In this document: piece by piece, positions 31,604 through 40,760 of the stretch
How positions within the stretch are numbered: position 1 is the first letter of the stretch
Layout of the letters: each line of letters starts with the position of its first letter
From: Acidobacteriota bacterium
GTDB taxonomy: Bacteria; Acidobacteriota; Blastocatellia; Pyrinomonadales; Pyrinomonadaceae
Assembly: GCA_023389035.1 (NCBI GenBank)
Contig: JAEWFC010000038.1
Coordinates: 124,001-188,000 of the forward strand
Reading direction: 5' to 3'
DNA length: 64,000 bases
Made by a program: the position numbers and the translations under genes
The notes under the pieces: model-generated
Seen by the model: the letters and a program-made list of their open reading frames with translations, nothing else
Database searches by the model: none
Told to the model about the DNA's origin: nothing

Positions 31604-33149
31604 GCAGCGAAGTGACTTCGCGTTTCGATCTAGATCTGATGATAGCTTTTACCTCGTCCATGTGGCGTTTCAAATACTCATCTTTTTCGATGAAAGGCAC
31701 ACGCTCGCGGATGGATTCATATAATGGAGCAGTTCCTACGCCCAGCTTCTTGTCGGCGCCGACGACGCGTTTTCGAAAGTCGATCCCTTGAGCTGCACAG
31801 AAACATTCGATGGACAGGATCGTTTCGAGGTTTTCAGCAACTTGCCGTAATTTGAGGGCACTTGTTGCTCCCATCGACACATGATCCTCGACGTTCGCCG
31901 AACTTGGGATGGTGTCAACGCTCGCCGGGTGGGCCAGTATTTTGTTCTCCGTGCAGAGTGCAGCTGCCGTGTACTGCACGATCATAAAACCTGAATTCAG
32001 CCCGCCGTTCTCAGTAAGGAACGCCGGAAGAACATGTGCGTTCGATGCCTCATCGGTGAGCCTCATGATGCGCCGCTCGGAAATATTGCCGAATTCCGAC
32101 ATCGCTATCGCCAAATAATCAAACGCAAGTGCGAGTGGTTCGCCGTGAAAATTCCCGCCCGAAAGCACATCAATCGAACCGTCCTCATTCTCAAAGATCA
32201 ACGGGTTGTCATTGACCGAGTTCAGCTCGATCTTGAGAAGCCATTCCGCATACGCGACCGCGTCCCGACAGGCTCCGTGGACCTGCGGAATACACCTGAG
32301 CGTATACGCATCCTGAACATTCGTCGGGTCGAATCCGCGAACGAACTCGCTGCCTTCCAGCAGCTTTCTAAGGTTCTTCGCAACATCGACCTGTCGTGGA
32401 TGCGGTCGCAAAGCGTGAATTCGTTCATCGAATGCCGACACGGTCCCATTGAGGGCCTCAAGGCTCATACAACCCGCGACGTCCGCAAGCTCCGCAAGGC
32501 GCTGTGCTCGGGCAGTCTCGAGCAATCCGACCGCTGTCATCACTGTCGTTCCATTCGTGAGAGCGAGGCCCTCTTTTGCCTTGAGCGTTACCGGCTTTAG
32601 CCGGGCGAGACTCAGTGCCTCGCTTCCTGTCATCGTTTCCCCGCCGAACTCGGCCGAACCTTCACCGATCAATACACACGCGAAATGGGCAAGCGGGGCG
32701 AGGTCGCCGCTGGCCCCGAGGCTTCCCTTCTCAGGAATAACGGGATGCACGCCGCGGTTCAGGCAATCGATAATCAGCTGAAGGGTTTCGAGTCGTATAC
32801 CCGAATAGCCCCGTGACAGCGTGTTTGCACGTACCAGCATGATCGCCCGGACTGTCGGCGTATCGAATGGGTCGCCGACGCCAACCGCGTGGCTCAGGAC
32901 GATATTTCGCTGTAGTTCGCCGGCCTGCTCCGGACTTATTATCTTGTCCTTGAAAGCACCGAAACCGGTTGTAATTCCATACGCGATCTCGCCTCGTTCC
33001 AGCAGCGTATCAACGGCTACCGCCGACCGTTCGACGCGAGCGATCGCTCCCTTGTCGAGCTCGACCCGCGGTTCACCCGGCTTACCGTAAGCGACTGCTA
33101 GCACTTGTTCGAATGTGAGGCTTTCGCCGTCGATGAGGATATGAGTCAT
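31587..33149 (-). CDS. hutH: Histidine ammonia-lyase
   Basis: A 520-residue enzyme converting histidine to trans-urocanate and ammonia. The MIO prosthetic group forms from Ala-Ser-Gly in GSLGASGDLAPLAHFACVLIGEG. Other family blocks are YGITTGFGAF, LQRNIVLSHAVGVG, QDAYTLRCIPQVHGA and NSVNDNPLIFE. Its ATG overlaps the hutI stop (ATGA), so hutI-hutH are translationally coupled. Complete and normal length. Confidence 0.95.
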   Translation of the reverse strand: MTHILIDGESLTFEQVLAVAYGKPGEPRVELDKGAIARVERSAVAVDTLLERGEIAYGITTGFGAFKDKIISPEQAGELQRNIVLSHAVGVGDPFDTPTVRAIMLVRANTLSRGYSGIRLETLQLIIDCLNRGVHPVIPEKGSLGASGDLAPLAHFACVLIGEGSAEFGGETMTGSEALSLARLKPVTLKAKEGLALTNGTTVMTAVGLLETARAQRLAELADVAGCMSLEALNGTVSAFDERIHALRPHPRQVDVAKNLRKLLEGSEFVRGFDPTNVQDAYTLRCIPQVHGACRDAVAYAEWLLKIELNSVNDNPLIFENEDGSIDVLSGGNFHGEPLALAFDYLAIAMSEFGNISERRIMRLTDEASNAHVLPAFLTENGGLNSGFMIVQYTAAALCTENKILAHPASVDTIPSSANVEDHVSMGATSALKLRQVAENLETILSIECFCAAQGIDFRKRVVGADKKLGVGTAPLYESIRERVPFIEKDEYLKRHMDEVKAIIRSRSKREVTSLREDNV

Positions 33150-34426
33150 TTCAGTAACGATTCCCGGCCCGAGATGAAAACACGCTTAACCATCGGCAGG
33201 CCGAATTCATAAATCGCTTCGCGATAGTCGGTCGTATCCAGGATCAAGAGATCAGCATCCTTCCCGGCCTGTATTGAGCCAACGAGCCCGCCCAGGCCGA
33301 TGGCGTGAGCGGCATTGATCGTTGCGGCGTTTATCGATTCGGCGGGCAGAAGCTTCTGATACCGGCATGCGATCGCCATTGACATCGGCATCGACGGGGA
33401 CGGAGCCGAACCCGGATTATAATCGGTTGTGAGAGCGATGGCGCAGCTTGCATCGATCATTTGGCGTGCAGGTGCGAACTCCGACTTCCCCCCGTTAAAA
33501 CCTTCCGTCGGTATCACCACTCCCACGGTCGCGCTCTCGGCTAGAGCCGATATTTCTTCCTCTGAGATCGCGTCCAAATGGTCGATCGACGCAGCGCCCA
33601 GCTCAACTCCAAGCCCCGATCCGCCGAGATTCGTGAATTGATCCACGTGGGCCTTGATCTTAAAGCCGAGCGATCGAGCTGTCTTTAAGACCTTCCGTGT
33701 CTGAATCAGATCGAAAGCGTTTCGCTCCGTGAACACGTCGATAAAGAACGGGATCTTTTCGAACGAAAACTCCGACGCTTGATACCATTCCCACGCCGCG
33801 GGCAGCATTTCGCTGCAGATCAGATCAACATAATCGCCCGCACGATCCTTGAACTCAGGCGGGACAGCGTGTGCGGGCAGGAAAGTCGGAACTATCTTGA
33901 TCGGATGCGTGCGAGCAAGCTCTTCGATCACTCGCAGCATCTTTAGCTCTGTCTTTGTATCGAGGCCGTAGCCTGTCTTTATCTCGCAGGTCGTAGTTCC
34001 GCATGCGAGCATTTTGTTGAGACGCTTCGTCGCAAACTCGACCAGCTCATCTTCAGACGCCTCACGCGTATTTCTGACCGTCGAAATTATCCCGCCGCCG
34101 GCCGCGAGTATCTCCAGATATTCGGCTCCCTTGATCTTCAGCTCAAACTCATCCAGCCGATTCCCCGCGAAGACGATATGGGTGTGCGGGTCGACAAAAC
34201 CGGGACACACGACATTTCCGCCTGCATCCACCGTGTTCGCTTCATTGAACTGCGAAAGTATCTCATCGCTCAGCCCGACCGCCGCGATCTTTCCGTCGAC
34301 AACGGCAACCGCGCCGTTCGCGATGATACCCACGTCGCTCATCGCGGTCCCGCGCTTCGGCCCTCCGGGCGAGGCACACGTAACCAGTTGACCGATGTTG
34401 TGAATAAGGATGTCGGCGTGGCCCAT
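33146..34426 (-). CDS. hutI: Imidazolonepropionase
   Basis: A 426-residue amidohydrolase, third step of histidine degradation (imidazolone propionate to formimidoylglutamate). Metal site GFVDPHTHIVFAGNR, with further ligands in KAHVDQF and ALTTDYNPGSAPSPSM. CGTTTCEIKTGYGLD is a strong family marker. It lies directly after the YCII-domain gene and overlaps hutH. Complete. Confidence 0.95.
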   Translation of the reverse strand: MGHADILIHNIGQLVTCASPGGPKRGTAMSDVGIIANGAVAVVDGKIAAVGLSDEILSQFNEANTVDAGGNVVCPGFVDPHTHIVFAGNRLDEFELKIKGAEYLEILAAGGGIISTVRNTREASEDELVEFATKRLNKMLACGTTTCEIKTGYGLDTKTELKMLRVIEELARTHPIKIVPTFLPAHAVPPEFKDRAGDYVDLICSEMLPAAWEWYQASEFSFEKIPFFIDVFTERNAFDLIQTRKVLKTARSLGFKIKAHVDQFTNLGGSGLGVELGAASIDHLDAISEEEISALAESATVGVVIPTEGFNGGKSEFAPARQMIDASCAIALTTDYNPGSAPSPSMPMSMAIACRYQKLLPAESINAATINAAHAIGLGGLVGSIQAGKDADLLILDTTDYREAIYEFGLPMVKRVFISGRESLLK

Positions 34427-34945
34427 TTAAGGCTTTGTTTTCGAGATCTTTTCATAGATCTCGTTCATCATCATCAGCCCTGCTGAGCCGTACCATTTGA
34501 TAAACTCCGGCTGGAAGATGCCGGCCGTGATCGACGGGTCCGTCTCGGTCAGTTTCTTCGCCTCTTCTATCGTCTCGACATTAAATATATAGAGCCCGCG
34601 ATATATCCGCTTTTCGTCTCCGAAAGGCCCTGCCATAACCAGCTTGCCTTCCTTCGCGAGACGGTTGATCATCCCAAAGTGCCCCTTGAACAGCTCGTCA
34701 CGCTTGGCCTTATCGGTGATCGTCGCATCGTTTGGCCCGGTCTTCAGAATCGCGACGACGTAGCTCTTCATCCCCATATCATCGCCGCCCAGCCTTTTAG
34801 CAAGCTCAGCGTCGTAATTCGGATTTGTGATCGGAGCCGGCGTAGGTGCAGGTGTCGGTTTTGCCTGAGCCGGTTGGCCGGCAGCCGAAACGCTCATTGC
34901 GGCCACGATCACCACGCACATGGCAGAAGTTTTGAATAGTTGCAT
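34427..34945 (-). CDS. Exported YCII-domain protein
   Basis: About 172 residues from ATG 34945. Signal peptide MQLFKTSAMCVVIVAAMSVS with AAG cleavage, then a Pro/Ala-rich linker, then a YCII-like ferredoxin-fold domain: SYVVAILKTGPND, FKGHFGMINRLAKEGKLVMAGPFGDE, YRGLYIFNVETIEEAKKLTETDPSITAG. The His in GHFG and Asp in TDPSI match the YCII active-site-like pair. It lies one base upstream of hutI and may be co-transcribed with the hut genes. Substrate unknown. Confidence 0.8.
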   Translation of the reverse strand: MQLFKTSAMCVVIVAAMSVSAAGQPAQAKPTPAPTPAPITNPNYDAELAKRLGGDDMGMKSYVVAILKTGPNDATITDKAKRDELFKGHFGMINRLAKEGKLVMAGPFGDEKRIYRGLYIFNVETIEEAKKLTETDPSITAGIFQPEFIKWYGSAGLMMMNEIYEKISKTKP

Positions 34946-34994
34946 AATGCTTCTTTGATTATTTCGCGAGGTTTGCGATAAAAATACCACATAT

Positions 34995-36647
34995 ATGAAA
35001 CGAACCGTTAAGGCTCCGACAGGCACCGAACTTTCCTGCAAAAACTGGCTGATCGAGGCCGCCTATCGCATGATCCAGAACAATCTGGACGCCGAGGTCG
35101 CCTTTGACCCCGATAACCTGATCGTTTACGGCGGCCGCGGAAAGGCTGCGCGAAATTGGGAAAGCTACGACGCGATCCTCAAGAGCCTGCGTGAGCTGAA
35201 TGAGGACGAAACGCTGCTCATCCAATCCGGCAAGCCGGTCGGTGTTTTCAAAAGCCACGCGGACGCTCCGCGTGTTCTGCTTGCAAATTCAAATATCGTT
35301 CCGCACTGGGCGACACAGGAGCAGTTCGATCAATACGAACGCGACGGCCTGATGATGTACGGCCAGATGACTGCCGGTTCGTGGATATACATCGGCACCC
35401 AAGGCATCTTGCAAGGCACGTATGAGACTTTCGGTTCGCTCGCCCGCCAGCACGGCTGGGGCACGTTGGCGGGCAAACTCGTACTGACCGCCGGCCTCGG
35501 CGAGATGGGCGGAGCTCAGGCGCAGGCGATCACATTCAACGGGGGCGTCGGGCTGCTTGTCGAGGTCGATCCGTGGCGCATCGAACGCAGGCTGCAGTTG
35601 AAGCAGGTTGACGTCGCAGCACGCGATCTCGACGACGCCATCGCCCGAGCAAATGCAGCCGTAGAAGCAAAAGAAGCCAAGTCCATCGCTCTGCTCGGCA
35701 ACGCGGCAGAGGTTCATTGGCAGCTGCTCGAGCGCGGAATTGTCCCCGATGTCGTTACAGATCAGACCTCCGCACACGACGTGTTTTACGGCTATATTCC
35801 GACCGGCTATAGCGTTGATGAAGCTGCGGAGTTTAGGAAGCGTGATCAGAAGGCGTACGAAAGCGCGGCGATGGACTCGATGTCGCGTCACGTAGAGGCA
35901 ATGCTCGAATTCCAGCGCCGCGGAAGCATCGTTTTCGATTACGGCAATAATCTCCGCCAGCGTGCAAAGGACAACGGCGTTGTGAATGCGTTCGATTATC
36001 CGGGGTTCGTCCCCGCGTACATCCGTCCGCTCTTTTGCGAGGGCAAAGGTCCGTTTCGTTGGGTCGCGCTCTCGGGCGATAAGGAAGACATCTATAAGAC
36101 TGACGAAGCGATAATGAACCTCTTCCCGGAGGACGACCATCTCGCGCGCTGGCTGACGATGGCACAAGAACAGGTCGCCTTCCAGGGTTTGCCCGCACGC
36201 ATCTGTTGGCTCGGCTACGGAGCTCGTGCCAAGGCCGGATTGAAGCTGAACGAAATGGTCGCGAGCGGCGAACTGAAAGCCCCGATCGTGATCGGTCGCG
36301 ATCATCTGGATTGCGGCAGCGTCGCATCGCCAAACCGTGAGACCGAATCGATGAAGGACGGCAGCGACGCCATCGCCGACTGGGTCTATCTGAATGCGAT
36401 GATAAACGTCGCCGGTGGCGCCACTTGGGTCTCGCTCCATCACGGCGGCGGGGTCGGCATCGGCTACTCGCTCCACGCCGGCCAGGTAATCGTCGCCGAC
36501 GGAACGCCCGAAGCCGCCCGCCGCATCGAACGCGTCCTAACAACCGATCCCGGCATGGGCGTCATCCGCCACGCCGACGCGGGTTACGAAGAAGCTATAG
36601 AATTTGCCGAGAGGAATGACGTCAAAATTCCGATGGCGATAGGCTGA
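34995..36647 (+). CDS. hutU: Urocanate hydratase
   Basis: A 550-residue NAD-dependent enzyme converting urocanate to imidazolone propionate. It starts MKRTVKAPTGTELSCKNW. Family blocks: FDPDNLIVYGGRGKAARNW, MTAGSWIYIGTQGILQGTYETF, LTAGLGEMGGAQAQA, VTDQTSAHD, WVSLHHGGGVGIGYS. Divergent from the hutI/hutH group across 49 bp, which must hold both promoters. Complete. Confidence 0.95.
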   Translation: MKRTVKAPTGTELSCKNWLIEAAYRMIQNNLDAEVAFDPDNLIVYGGRGKAARNWESYDAILKSLRELNEDETLLIQSGKPVGVFKSHADAPRVLLANSNIVPHWATQEQFDQYERDGLMMYGQMTAGSWIYIGTQGILQGTYETFGSLARQHGWGTLAGKLVLTAGLGEMGGAQAQAITFNGGVGLLVEVDPWRIERRLQLKQVDVAARDLDDAIARANAAVEAKEAKSIALLGNAAEVHWQLLERGIVPDVVTDQTSAHDVFYGYIPTGYSVDEAAEFRKRDQKAYESAAMDSMSRHVEAMLEFQRRGSIVFDYGNNLRQRAKDNGVVNAFDYPGFVPAYIRPLFCEGKGPFRWVALSGDKEDIYKTDEAIMNLFPEDDHLARWLTMAQEQVAFQGLPARICWLGYGARAKAGLKLNEMVASGELKAPIVIGRDHLDCGSVASPNRETESMKDGSDAIADWVYLNAMINVAGGATWVSLHHGGGVGIGYSLHAGQVIVADGTPEAARRIERVLTTDPGMGVIRHADAGYEEAIEFAERNDVKIPMAIG

Positions 36648-36805
36648 GATCCCTGATCGGACGGATCTCGCAAATCGTGCAGATTTGTCATATCGCGCAT
36701 ATCTTGCATATCGCGCAAAACACACTCTTTGCCATAGCTAGACACAAACTATAATTGTCCGGGCTGGTTTTGCCGTCTGGGTCTTTGATATTTTGATCGC
36801 GCAAC
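36648..36805. other. Gene-free stretch with short ATATCGCGC repeats
   Basis: Just after hutU, GCAAATCGTGCAGATTTG forms a dyad and ATATCGCGCATATCTTGC then GCATATCGCGCA repeat at close spacing. No coding potential was seen. Confidence 0.5.
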
Positions 36806-36895
36806 TGCGTCACCACGCGGTCATGCGGCACCAAATGCGTCACCACTTGTGGTCACCAGCGGCACCTGAATGCGTCACCACTTTGTCCCACCTGA
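36806..36895. repeat. Three tandem TGCGTCACCAC units
   Basis: The 11-mer TGCGTCACCAC occurs exactly at 36806, 36836 and 36871, each followed by a short segment carrying GGCACC or GTCCCACC. Units are 30 and 35 bp long. The last unit runs into TTTGTCCCAC, an arm shared with the neighbouring 45-bp elements. Confidence 0.75.
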
Positions 36896-36949
36896 TGCAT
36901 CTCGAACGAAAATGACGCAGCCATGGCAAAAATGCCGAAAACGCCGATG

Positions 36950-37172
36950 TTTGTTCCGCTCTGTTCCGCTCGCGTGCTCGTACTGCGGAACAAAAGAGGC
37001 AAAAAAGCCTATTTTTGTCCCACGTTGTCCCACGCAAACGCTCATCCGGTGGGACAAACATCGCGTTTTCAAAGTTTTTGCACCAAAACGATACAGGCGT
37101 GCCGCAAAAATGCCAAAAAACCCCATTTTTGTTCCAGAGCGTTCCAGGCGCGCGTGTTCTAATTGGAACAAA
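36950..37172. repeat. Three 45-bp three-arm elements
   Basis: Elements at 36950-36994, 37014-37058 and 37128-37172 are each exactly 45 bp. Each begins TTTGTYCC, repeats the GTYCC arm ten bp later, and ends with a complementary GGRACAAA arm. The arms are GTTCCGC, GTTCCGC and GCGGAAC in the first; GTCCCAC, GTCCCAC and GTGGGAC in the second; GTTCCAG, GTTCCAG and TTGGAAC in the third. Changes occur together in all three arms. Linkers contain CAAAAATGCC and GCAAAAAAGCC. Confidence 0.85.
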
Positions 37173-37196
37173 TATAAGGGTTTCAGATGTCGTTTT

Positions 37197-37679
37197 TTAT
37201 CGGTGAGAGCTTTCGACCGGTTTGCTGAGTCCAAAAAGCAGGCTGATCGCGAGCAGAATAAGGAACGACAGCCGGGTCAGGCTGTAAAACTCCCAAGTCG
37301 CTCCACGTTGTGTAAGAACCGGGTCGATAGCGTTGCTATAGGGACTGCGGGTTATGGCCAAAAGTTCGGGAACGAACCAAACAGTGGTGATCGCGAGCAC
37401 CGCAGCGTAGCCCGTGATAGTGGCGATAATGAGCTTTCGGCGTGCTGATTTCCAGTTCAGAGCCAGAGCTGCGGCCAGCAAAATTAGCGTGACCGGATGG
37501 ATCGGGATCCAAAACCGCTGAGCCGCAAGAGCGTATTCGCCCTGAAAGATTGTAAGCGATGCGGGCACGGCTGCAGACCAAACGGGAACAACCGCCAGAT
37601 GCTCGTAGATCGCACCGCCGATGACGGTTATGAAGCTGATCGCCGCGAGAATTAATGAAAACGTCCGAAGATGGTCCAT
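37197..37679 (-). CDS. Hypothetical four-helix membrane protein
   Basis: A 160-residue integral membrane protein with hydrophobic segments at about 7-28 (SLILAASFITVIGGAIYEHLA region), 58-78 (HPVTLILLAAALALNW), 87-108 (IIATITGYAAVLAITTVWFV) and 134-152 (LTRLSFLILLAISLLFGL). A conserved-looking GAIYEHL in helix 1 resembles DUF1772-type proteins. It has no clear operon partner. The gene lies between the 45-bp repeat elements and a TPR gene. Confidence 0.65.
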   Translation of the reverse strand: MDHLRTFSLILAAISFITVIGGAIYEHLAVVPVWSAAVPASLTIFQGEYALAAQRFWIPIHPVTLILLAAALALNWKSARRKLIIATITGYAAVLAITTVWFVPELLAITRSPYSNAIDPVLTQRGATWEFYSLTRLSFLILLAISLLFGLSKPVESSHR

Positions 37680-37730
37680 TTCTGCTCCTGTTCAAAACGC
37701 GTTTCAACCGGAACAAAAGTATCAGGACTT

Positions 37731-38747
37731 TTACTTATCCGGATTGTCTTTGATGTACCGTTCCATCTTCTTCCGTTCCGGATGGTCAGGGACTTTGACG
37801 AGCAGGGCTTTATATTCCGCGGCCGCAAGGTTCTTTGCACCGGCCCGATCGTAAAGAAGTGCGATCGAAAGATGCGAATCGGCCATACCGATCGGGTCAA
37901 GCTTGATCGCTTCCGTGAGAGCGGCGACGCCGAGCGTACCCTGTCTGTTTTCAAGATAGGATTCGCCAAGCAGCTTGAAAGCGACGGCGTCGGACGGGTC
38001 AAGTTCGGTAGCGTGCTTAAGAATGCCTATAGCCGCCTCAAACTGTTTTTGGGCGATGCGCACGCGGCCCATATTTACCCACGCCGGCGTGTAATCGATC
38101 TTGAACTCGAGGGCTTTTCGGAAAGCACCCTCTGCATCTGCCAGAGAGTTTTGTTGCAAATGGAAAGAACCTAGCATGCCCCATGCGATAAAGTCCTTTG
38201 CGTCGATCTCGACGACCTGCTTGAGGGCAGTGATGGCTTTTTTCGGATCCTTCTCGCGTTCGGCGACAGCTGCTTGTCGATAGAGATCGGCAGTGCGTTC
38301 GTTAGGAGGGTAAGACCATTTGGCTGAAACTACGCCCGGACCGGCGGCACCTGATCGTACCGAGACCTCAAAATCCTCGCGTTGCTGTGCGGTGCCAAAG
38401 TTGGATACCTGACGGCGTGCGACCTCGGCCCCGTCAACGTCGATGACGAGCGTTCCACCGGCTCCGCCCGCGATCCGGAAACAATAGTTGCCGGACTTGC
38501 CAAGCGTTTGGCGATTAGGCGTCTGTCCGCGATTGAGGTACACGACCGATACTTTCGGCAGCTTGGCACCCGCGTCGAGCCCGGTGACCGCGACCTTTCC
38601 GTAGATATAAGGTGCGGCCATCCGCGGAGCGTCGAGCGACGGAACATAACCGAATTCGCCGCAAATGTCATCAACCTGAGCCGAGACCGCGGCCGTTGAT
38701 AAAGAAAGCATCGCGGCCGCGAGCAGAATATTTATCGAACGCGTCAT
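37731..38747 (-). CDS. Exported TPR protein with carboxypeptidase-regulatory-like domain
   Basis: A 338-residue protein. Signal peptide about 1-24 (LLAAAMLSLSTAAVSAQ). Residues about 45-125 look like a carboxypeptidase-regulatory-like beta domain: GKVAVTGLDAGAKLPKVSVVYLNRG, SGNYCFRIAGGAGGTLVIDVDG. From about 155 there are at least four TPR units: LYRQAAVAEREKDPKKAITAL, AWGMLGSFHLQQNSLADAEGAFRKAL, AWVNMGRVRIAQKQFEAAIGIL, AFKLLGESYLENRQGTLGVAAL. This architecture is common in Acidobacteriota. Partner unknown. Confidence 0.8.
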   Translation of the reverse strand: MTRSINILLAAAMLSLSTAAVSAQVDDICGEFGYVPSLDAPRMAAPYIYGKVAVTGLDAGAKLPKVSVVYLNRGQTPNRQTLGKSGNYCFRIAGGAGGTLVIDVDGAEVARRQVSNFGTAQQREDFEVSVRSGAAGPGVVSAKWSYPPNERTADLYRQAAVAEREKDPKKAITALKQVVEIDAKDFIAWGMLGSFHLQQNSLADAEGAFRKALEFKIDYTPAWVNMGRVRIAQKQFEAAIGILKHATELDPSDAVAFKLLGESYLENRQGTLGVAALTEAIKLDPIGMADSHLSIALLYDRAGAKNLAAAEYKALLVKVPDHPERKKMERYIKDNPDK

Positions 38748-38813
38748 GATCGTTATTTGATATTTGAAATCAGTTGGTAAGTCAAGGGATTCACACGTTT
38801 GTGAGGCACGATC

Positions 38814-39449
38814 TTATAAGCTAGCGATCACGCCCGCGGCAACTTTGAGATCGGCAACGAACCCGCCGTAAGCAGCCGCCCGTTCCGGTCCCGGCGTTCT
38901 GAGGATCGACGAAGGATGTACGGTAGCCATTACCCGCTCGGCGATATCAGATGCGACCCAAGTTCCGCGTTCTTGCGTGACGCGGAAATCGGCGCCCAGC
39001 AGCGTTTGAGCCGCAGTCGCACCGAGACAGACCACAACTCGCGGCTGTAACAGCATCAGTTCCGATCGTAGCCACGGGTCGCATGCGATTATCTCGGATA
39101 TTCTTGGTTTTTCATGAATGCGACGTTTTCCGCGAGGCTTCCATTTGAAATGCTTGACCGCGTTTGTCAGGTAAACATTGGAGCGGTAGATCCCGGCGTC
39201 TGCGAACGCCCGGTCTAATAGTCGACCGGCTGGCCCGACGAACGGCCGACCGGCAAGATCTTCTTCGTCACCGGGCTGTTCACCCACGAAGACGACACCG
39301 GAAGAGATATCGCCTTCACCGAAGACCGTTTGTGTTGCGTTCTTGTAGAGTTCGCATCCCTGGCAGGTTTTAGACGCGATCACAAGAGCATCATAACTGA
39401 GATCGTCAGGCAGATAATCGAATGTGGAAGGTTCTTGTGGCGTAGCCAT
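38814..39449 (-). CDS. udgX: UdgX-type uracil-DNA glycosylase (DNA-crosslinking)
   Basis: About 211 residues from ATG 39449; a TTG at 39476 inside the hutG-like gene is an alternative. It belongs to the family-4-like Fe-S uracil glycosylases. Active-site motifs are VFVGEQPGDEEDLAGRPFVGPAG and VMATVHPSSILR. The key feature is the loop KPRGKRRIHEKPRISEI: the KRRIH signature (His112) is found in UdgX, where this His forms a covalent bond with the sugar of the uracil site. Cys residues (TCQGCELY, IIACDPW, VVVCLGA) fit the [4Fe-4S] cluster. It starts nine bp after the upstream stop. Confidence 0.9.
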   Translation of the reverse strand: MATPQEPSTFDYLPDDLSYDALVIASKTCQGCELYKNATQTVFGEGDISSGVVFVGEQPGDEEDLAGRPFVGPAGRLLDRAFADAGIYRSNVYLTNAVKHFKWKPRGKRRIHEKPRISEIIACDPWLRSELMLLQPRVVVCLGATAAQTLLGADFRVTQERGTWVASDIAERVMATVHPSSILRTPGPERAAAYGGFVADLKVAAGVIASL

Positions 39450-39457
39450 CGGATTGT

Positions 39458-40414
39458 TTACATCGTTCCCGTACAAAGACGATGCATTGCGATCGCGACC
39501 AGCTTTACGGTCCGATCGTCAGTATCGAATCGTGGATTGACCTCGGTAAATTCGACCATGCGAGTGTTTGCAAGCGACGCGGCGTATTTCACAAGCTGAA
39601 TGAACTCACCAGCTCGCAGGCCAAGTGGCGATGGTGCAGAAACGCCTGGAGCATCCGCGGAACGAACGGCGTCCATGTCGAAGCCGAAGAAAGTACTCAT
39701 CGATTCGCTGTGGTTAATAAAGTTAAGTTTGATCTGCTCTTTGATCTCCTGATCCGGTTCGCTGCGGCTCCTAAGCATTTCGAGGCTGATTCGGTGAACA
39801 CCGAGATCGCGAATGTAATCGTAGTAAACCGGCGAACAGAAATGTGTCTGATAGCCAACTTCGTAAAAATACCGCGGAAGAAGAAGCTTCTCATCAAGCA
39901 GCTGCCGATACGGTGTGCCGCTGTTTCGCTGCTCCGCAAGACGAACGTCGAGATGGGAATCGACATTCACGGCGATCCAGTTCGGTATGCCATAAACATC
40001 CGCCATCGCACGTCCGTCTGGATATGAAATATCGTTGCCGCCGCCGAGCGCGATGACCCGTTTACCGTCAGCGAGCAATTGCCGGACGACAGCGAATTGA
40101 TTTTCGTGGGTGTCTTCAAGTGTTTGGCCGATCACCACATCGCCGATGTCGAATATTCGCCTCCGGACGTTAAATGTGGTGAGGTTATAGAACTGCTCGC
40201 GGATCTTTTGGGGTGCCTGGGCTGCTCCCTCGCGACCGCCGTTACGTGTGATGCCCTCATCCTGCGGACAGCCAACAATGACGATCTCGGCGGTGTCATA
40301 GTCCTGGACCGTGCGGCCGACAACCTCGCGCATTCGCGGGTCATTGCGATCACGGGAACCCGCAAATAGGCTTTCATCCGGACGAGTGGTAAGTTCGAAG
40401 AGTTGGTTCGACAT
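39458..40414 (-). CDS. hutG: Formimidoylglutamase-like ureohydrolase
   Basis: A 318-residue arginase-superfamily protein, probably the last hut step (formimidoylglutamate hydrolysis), given hutH/I/U 3-5 kb away. The three metal motifs are visible: IALGGGNDISYPDG, AVNVDSHLDVR and FFGFDMDAVRSADAPG. In the first, the usual manganese-ligand His (GGGHD/GGDHS) is Asn. The other ligands are kept. It precedes udgX by nine bp. Symbol is tentative because arginase or agmatinase-like activity cannot be excluded. Confidence 0.75.
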   Translation of the reverse strand: MSNQLFELTTRPDESLFAGSRDRNDPRMREVVGRTVQDYDTAEIVIVGCPQDEGITRNGGREGAAQAPQKIREQFYNLTTFNVRRRIFDIGDVVIGQTLEDTHENQFAVVRQLLADGKRVIALGGGNDISYPDGRAMADVYGIPNWIAVNVDSHLDVRLAEQRNSGTPYRQLLDEKLLLPRYFYEVGYQTHFCSPVYYDYIRDLGVHRISLEMLRSRSEPDQEIKEQIKLNFINHSESMSTFFGFDMDAVRSADAPGVSAPSPLGLRAGEFIQLVKYAASLANTRMVEFTEVNPRFDTDDRTVKLVAIAMHRLCTGTM

Positions 40415-40548
40415 TATATATTTGGCTCATTTTAACCGAAATTTCGTTTTTCCCTAAGTTCACCAAGTTTTAGGTGTCATGCATTTGTATTACTTGACAC
40501 CGATATATCTGTTTGGCATTCTTTGAGTTCGCTTTCGAGGCGAAACGT

Positions 40549-40623
<75 letters not shown>

Positions 40624-40760
40624 TTTTCTTTTTAAATCGGCGCTTTTCTTTCCGCTAAATCGTTATATAATTCCCCACCGACTTTGAGAAATTTGGAGTG
40701 CCCGTTAAATCGGTGTGCCTGAAATCCTGTCGGAATCGCTTTAAAGAAGGAGCAATTATT

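Noticed and set aside
35289..36476. 395-residue minus-strand ORF across hutU
   Set aside because: Long antisense shadow of a well-supported gene.
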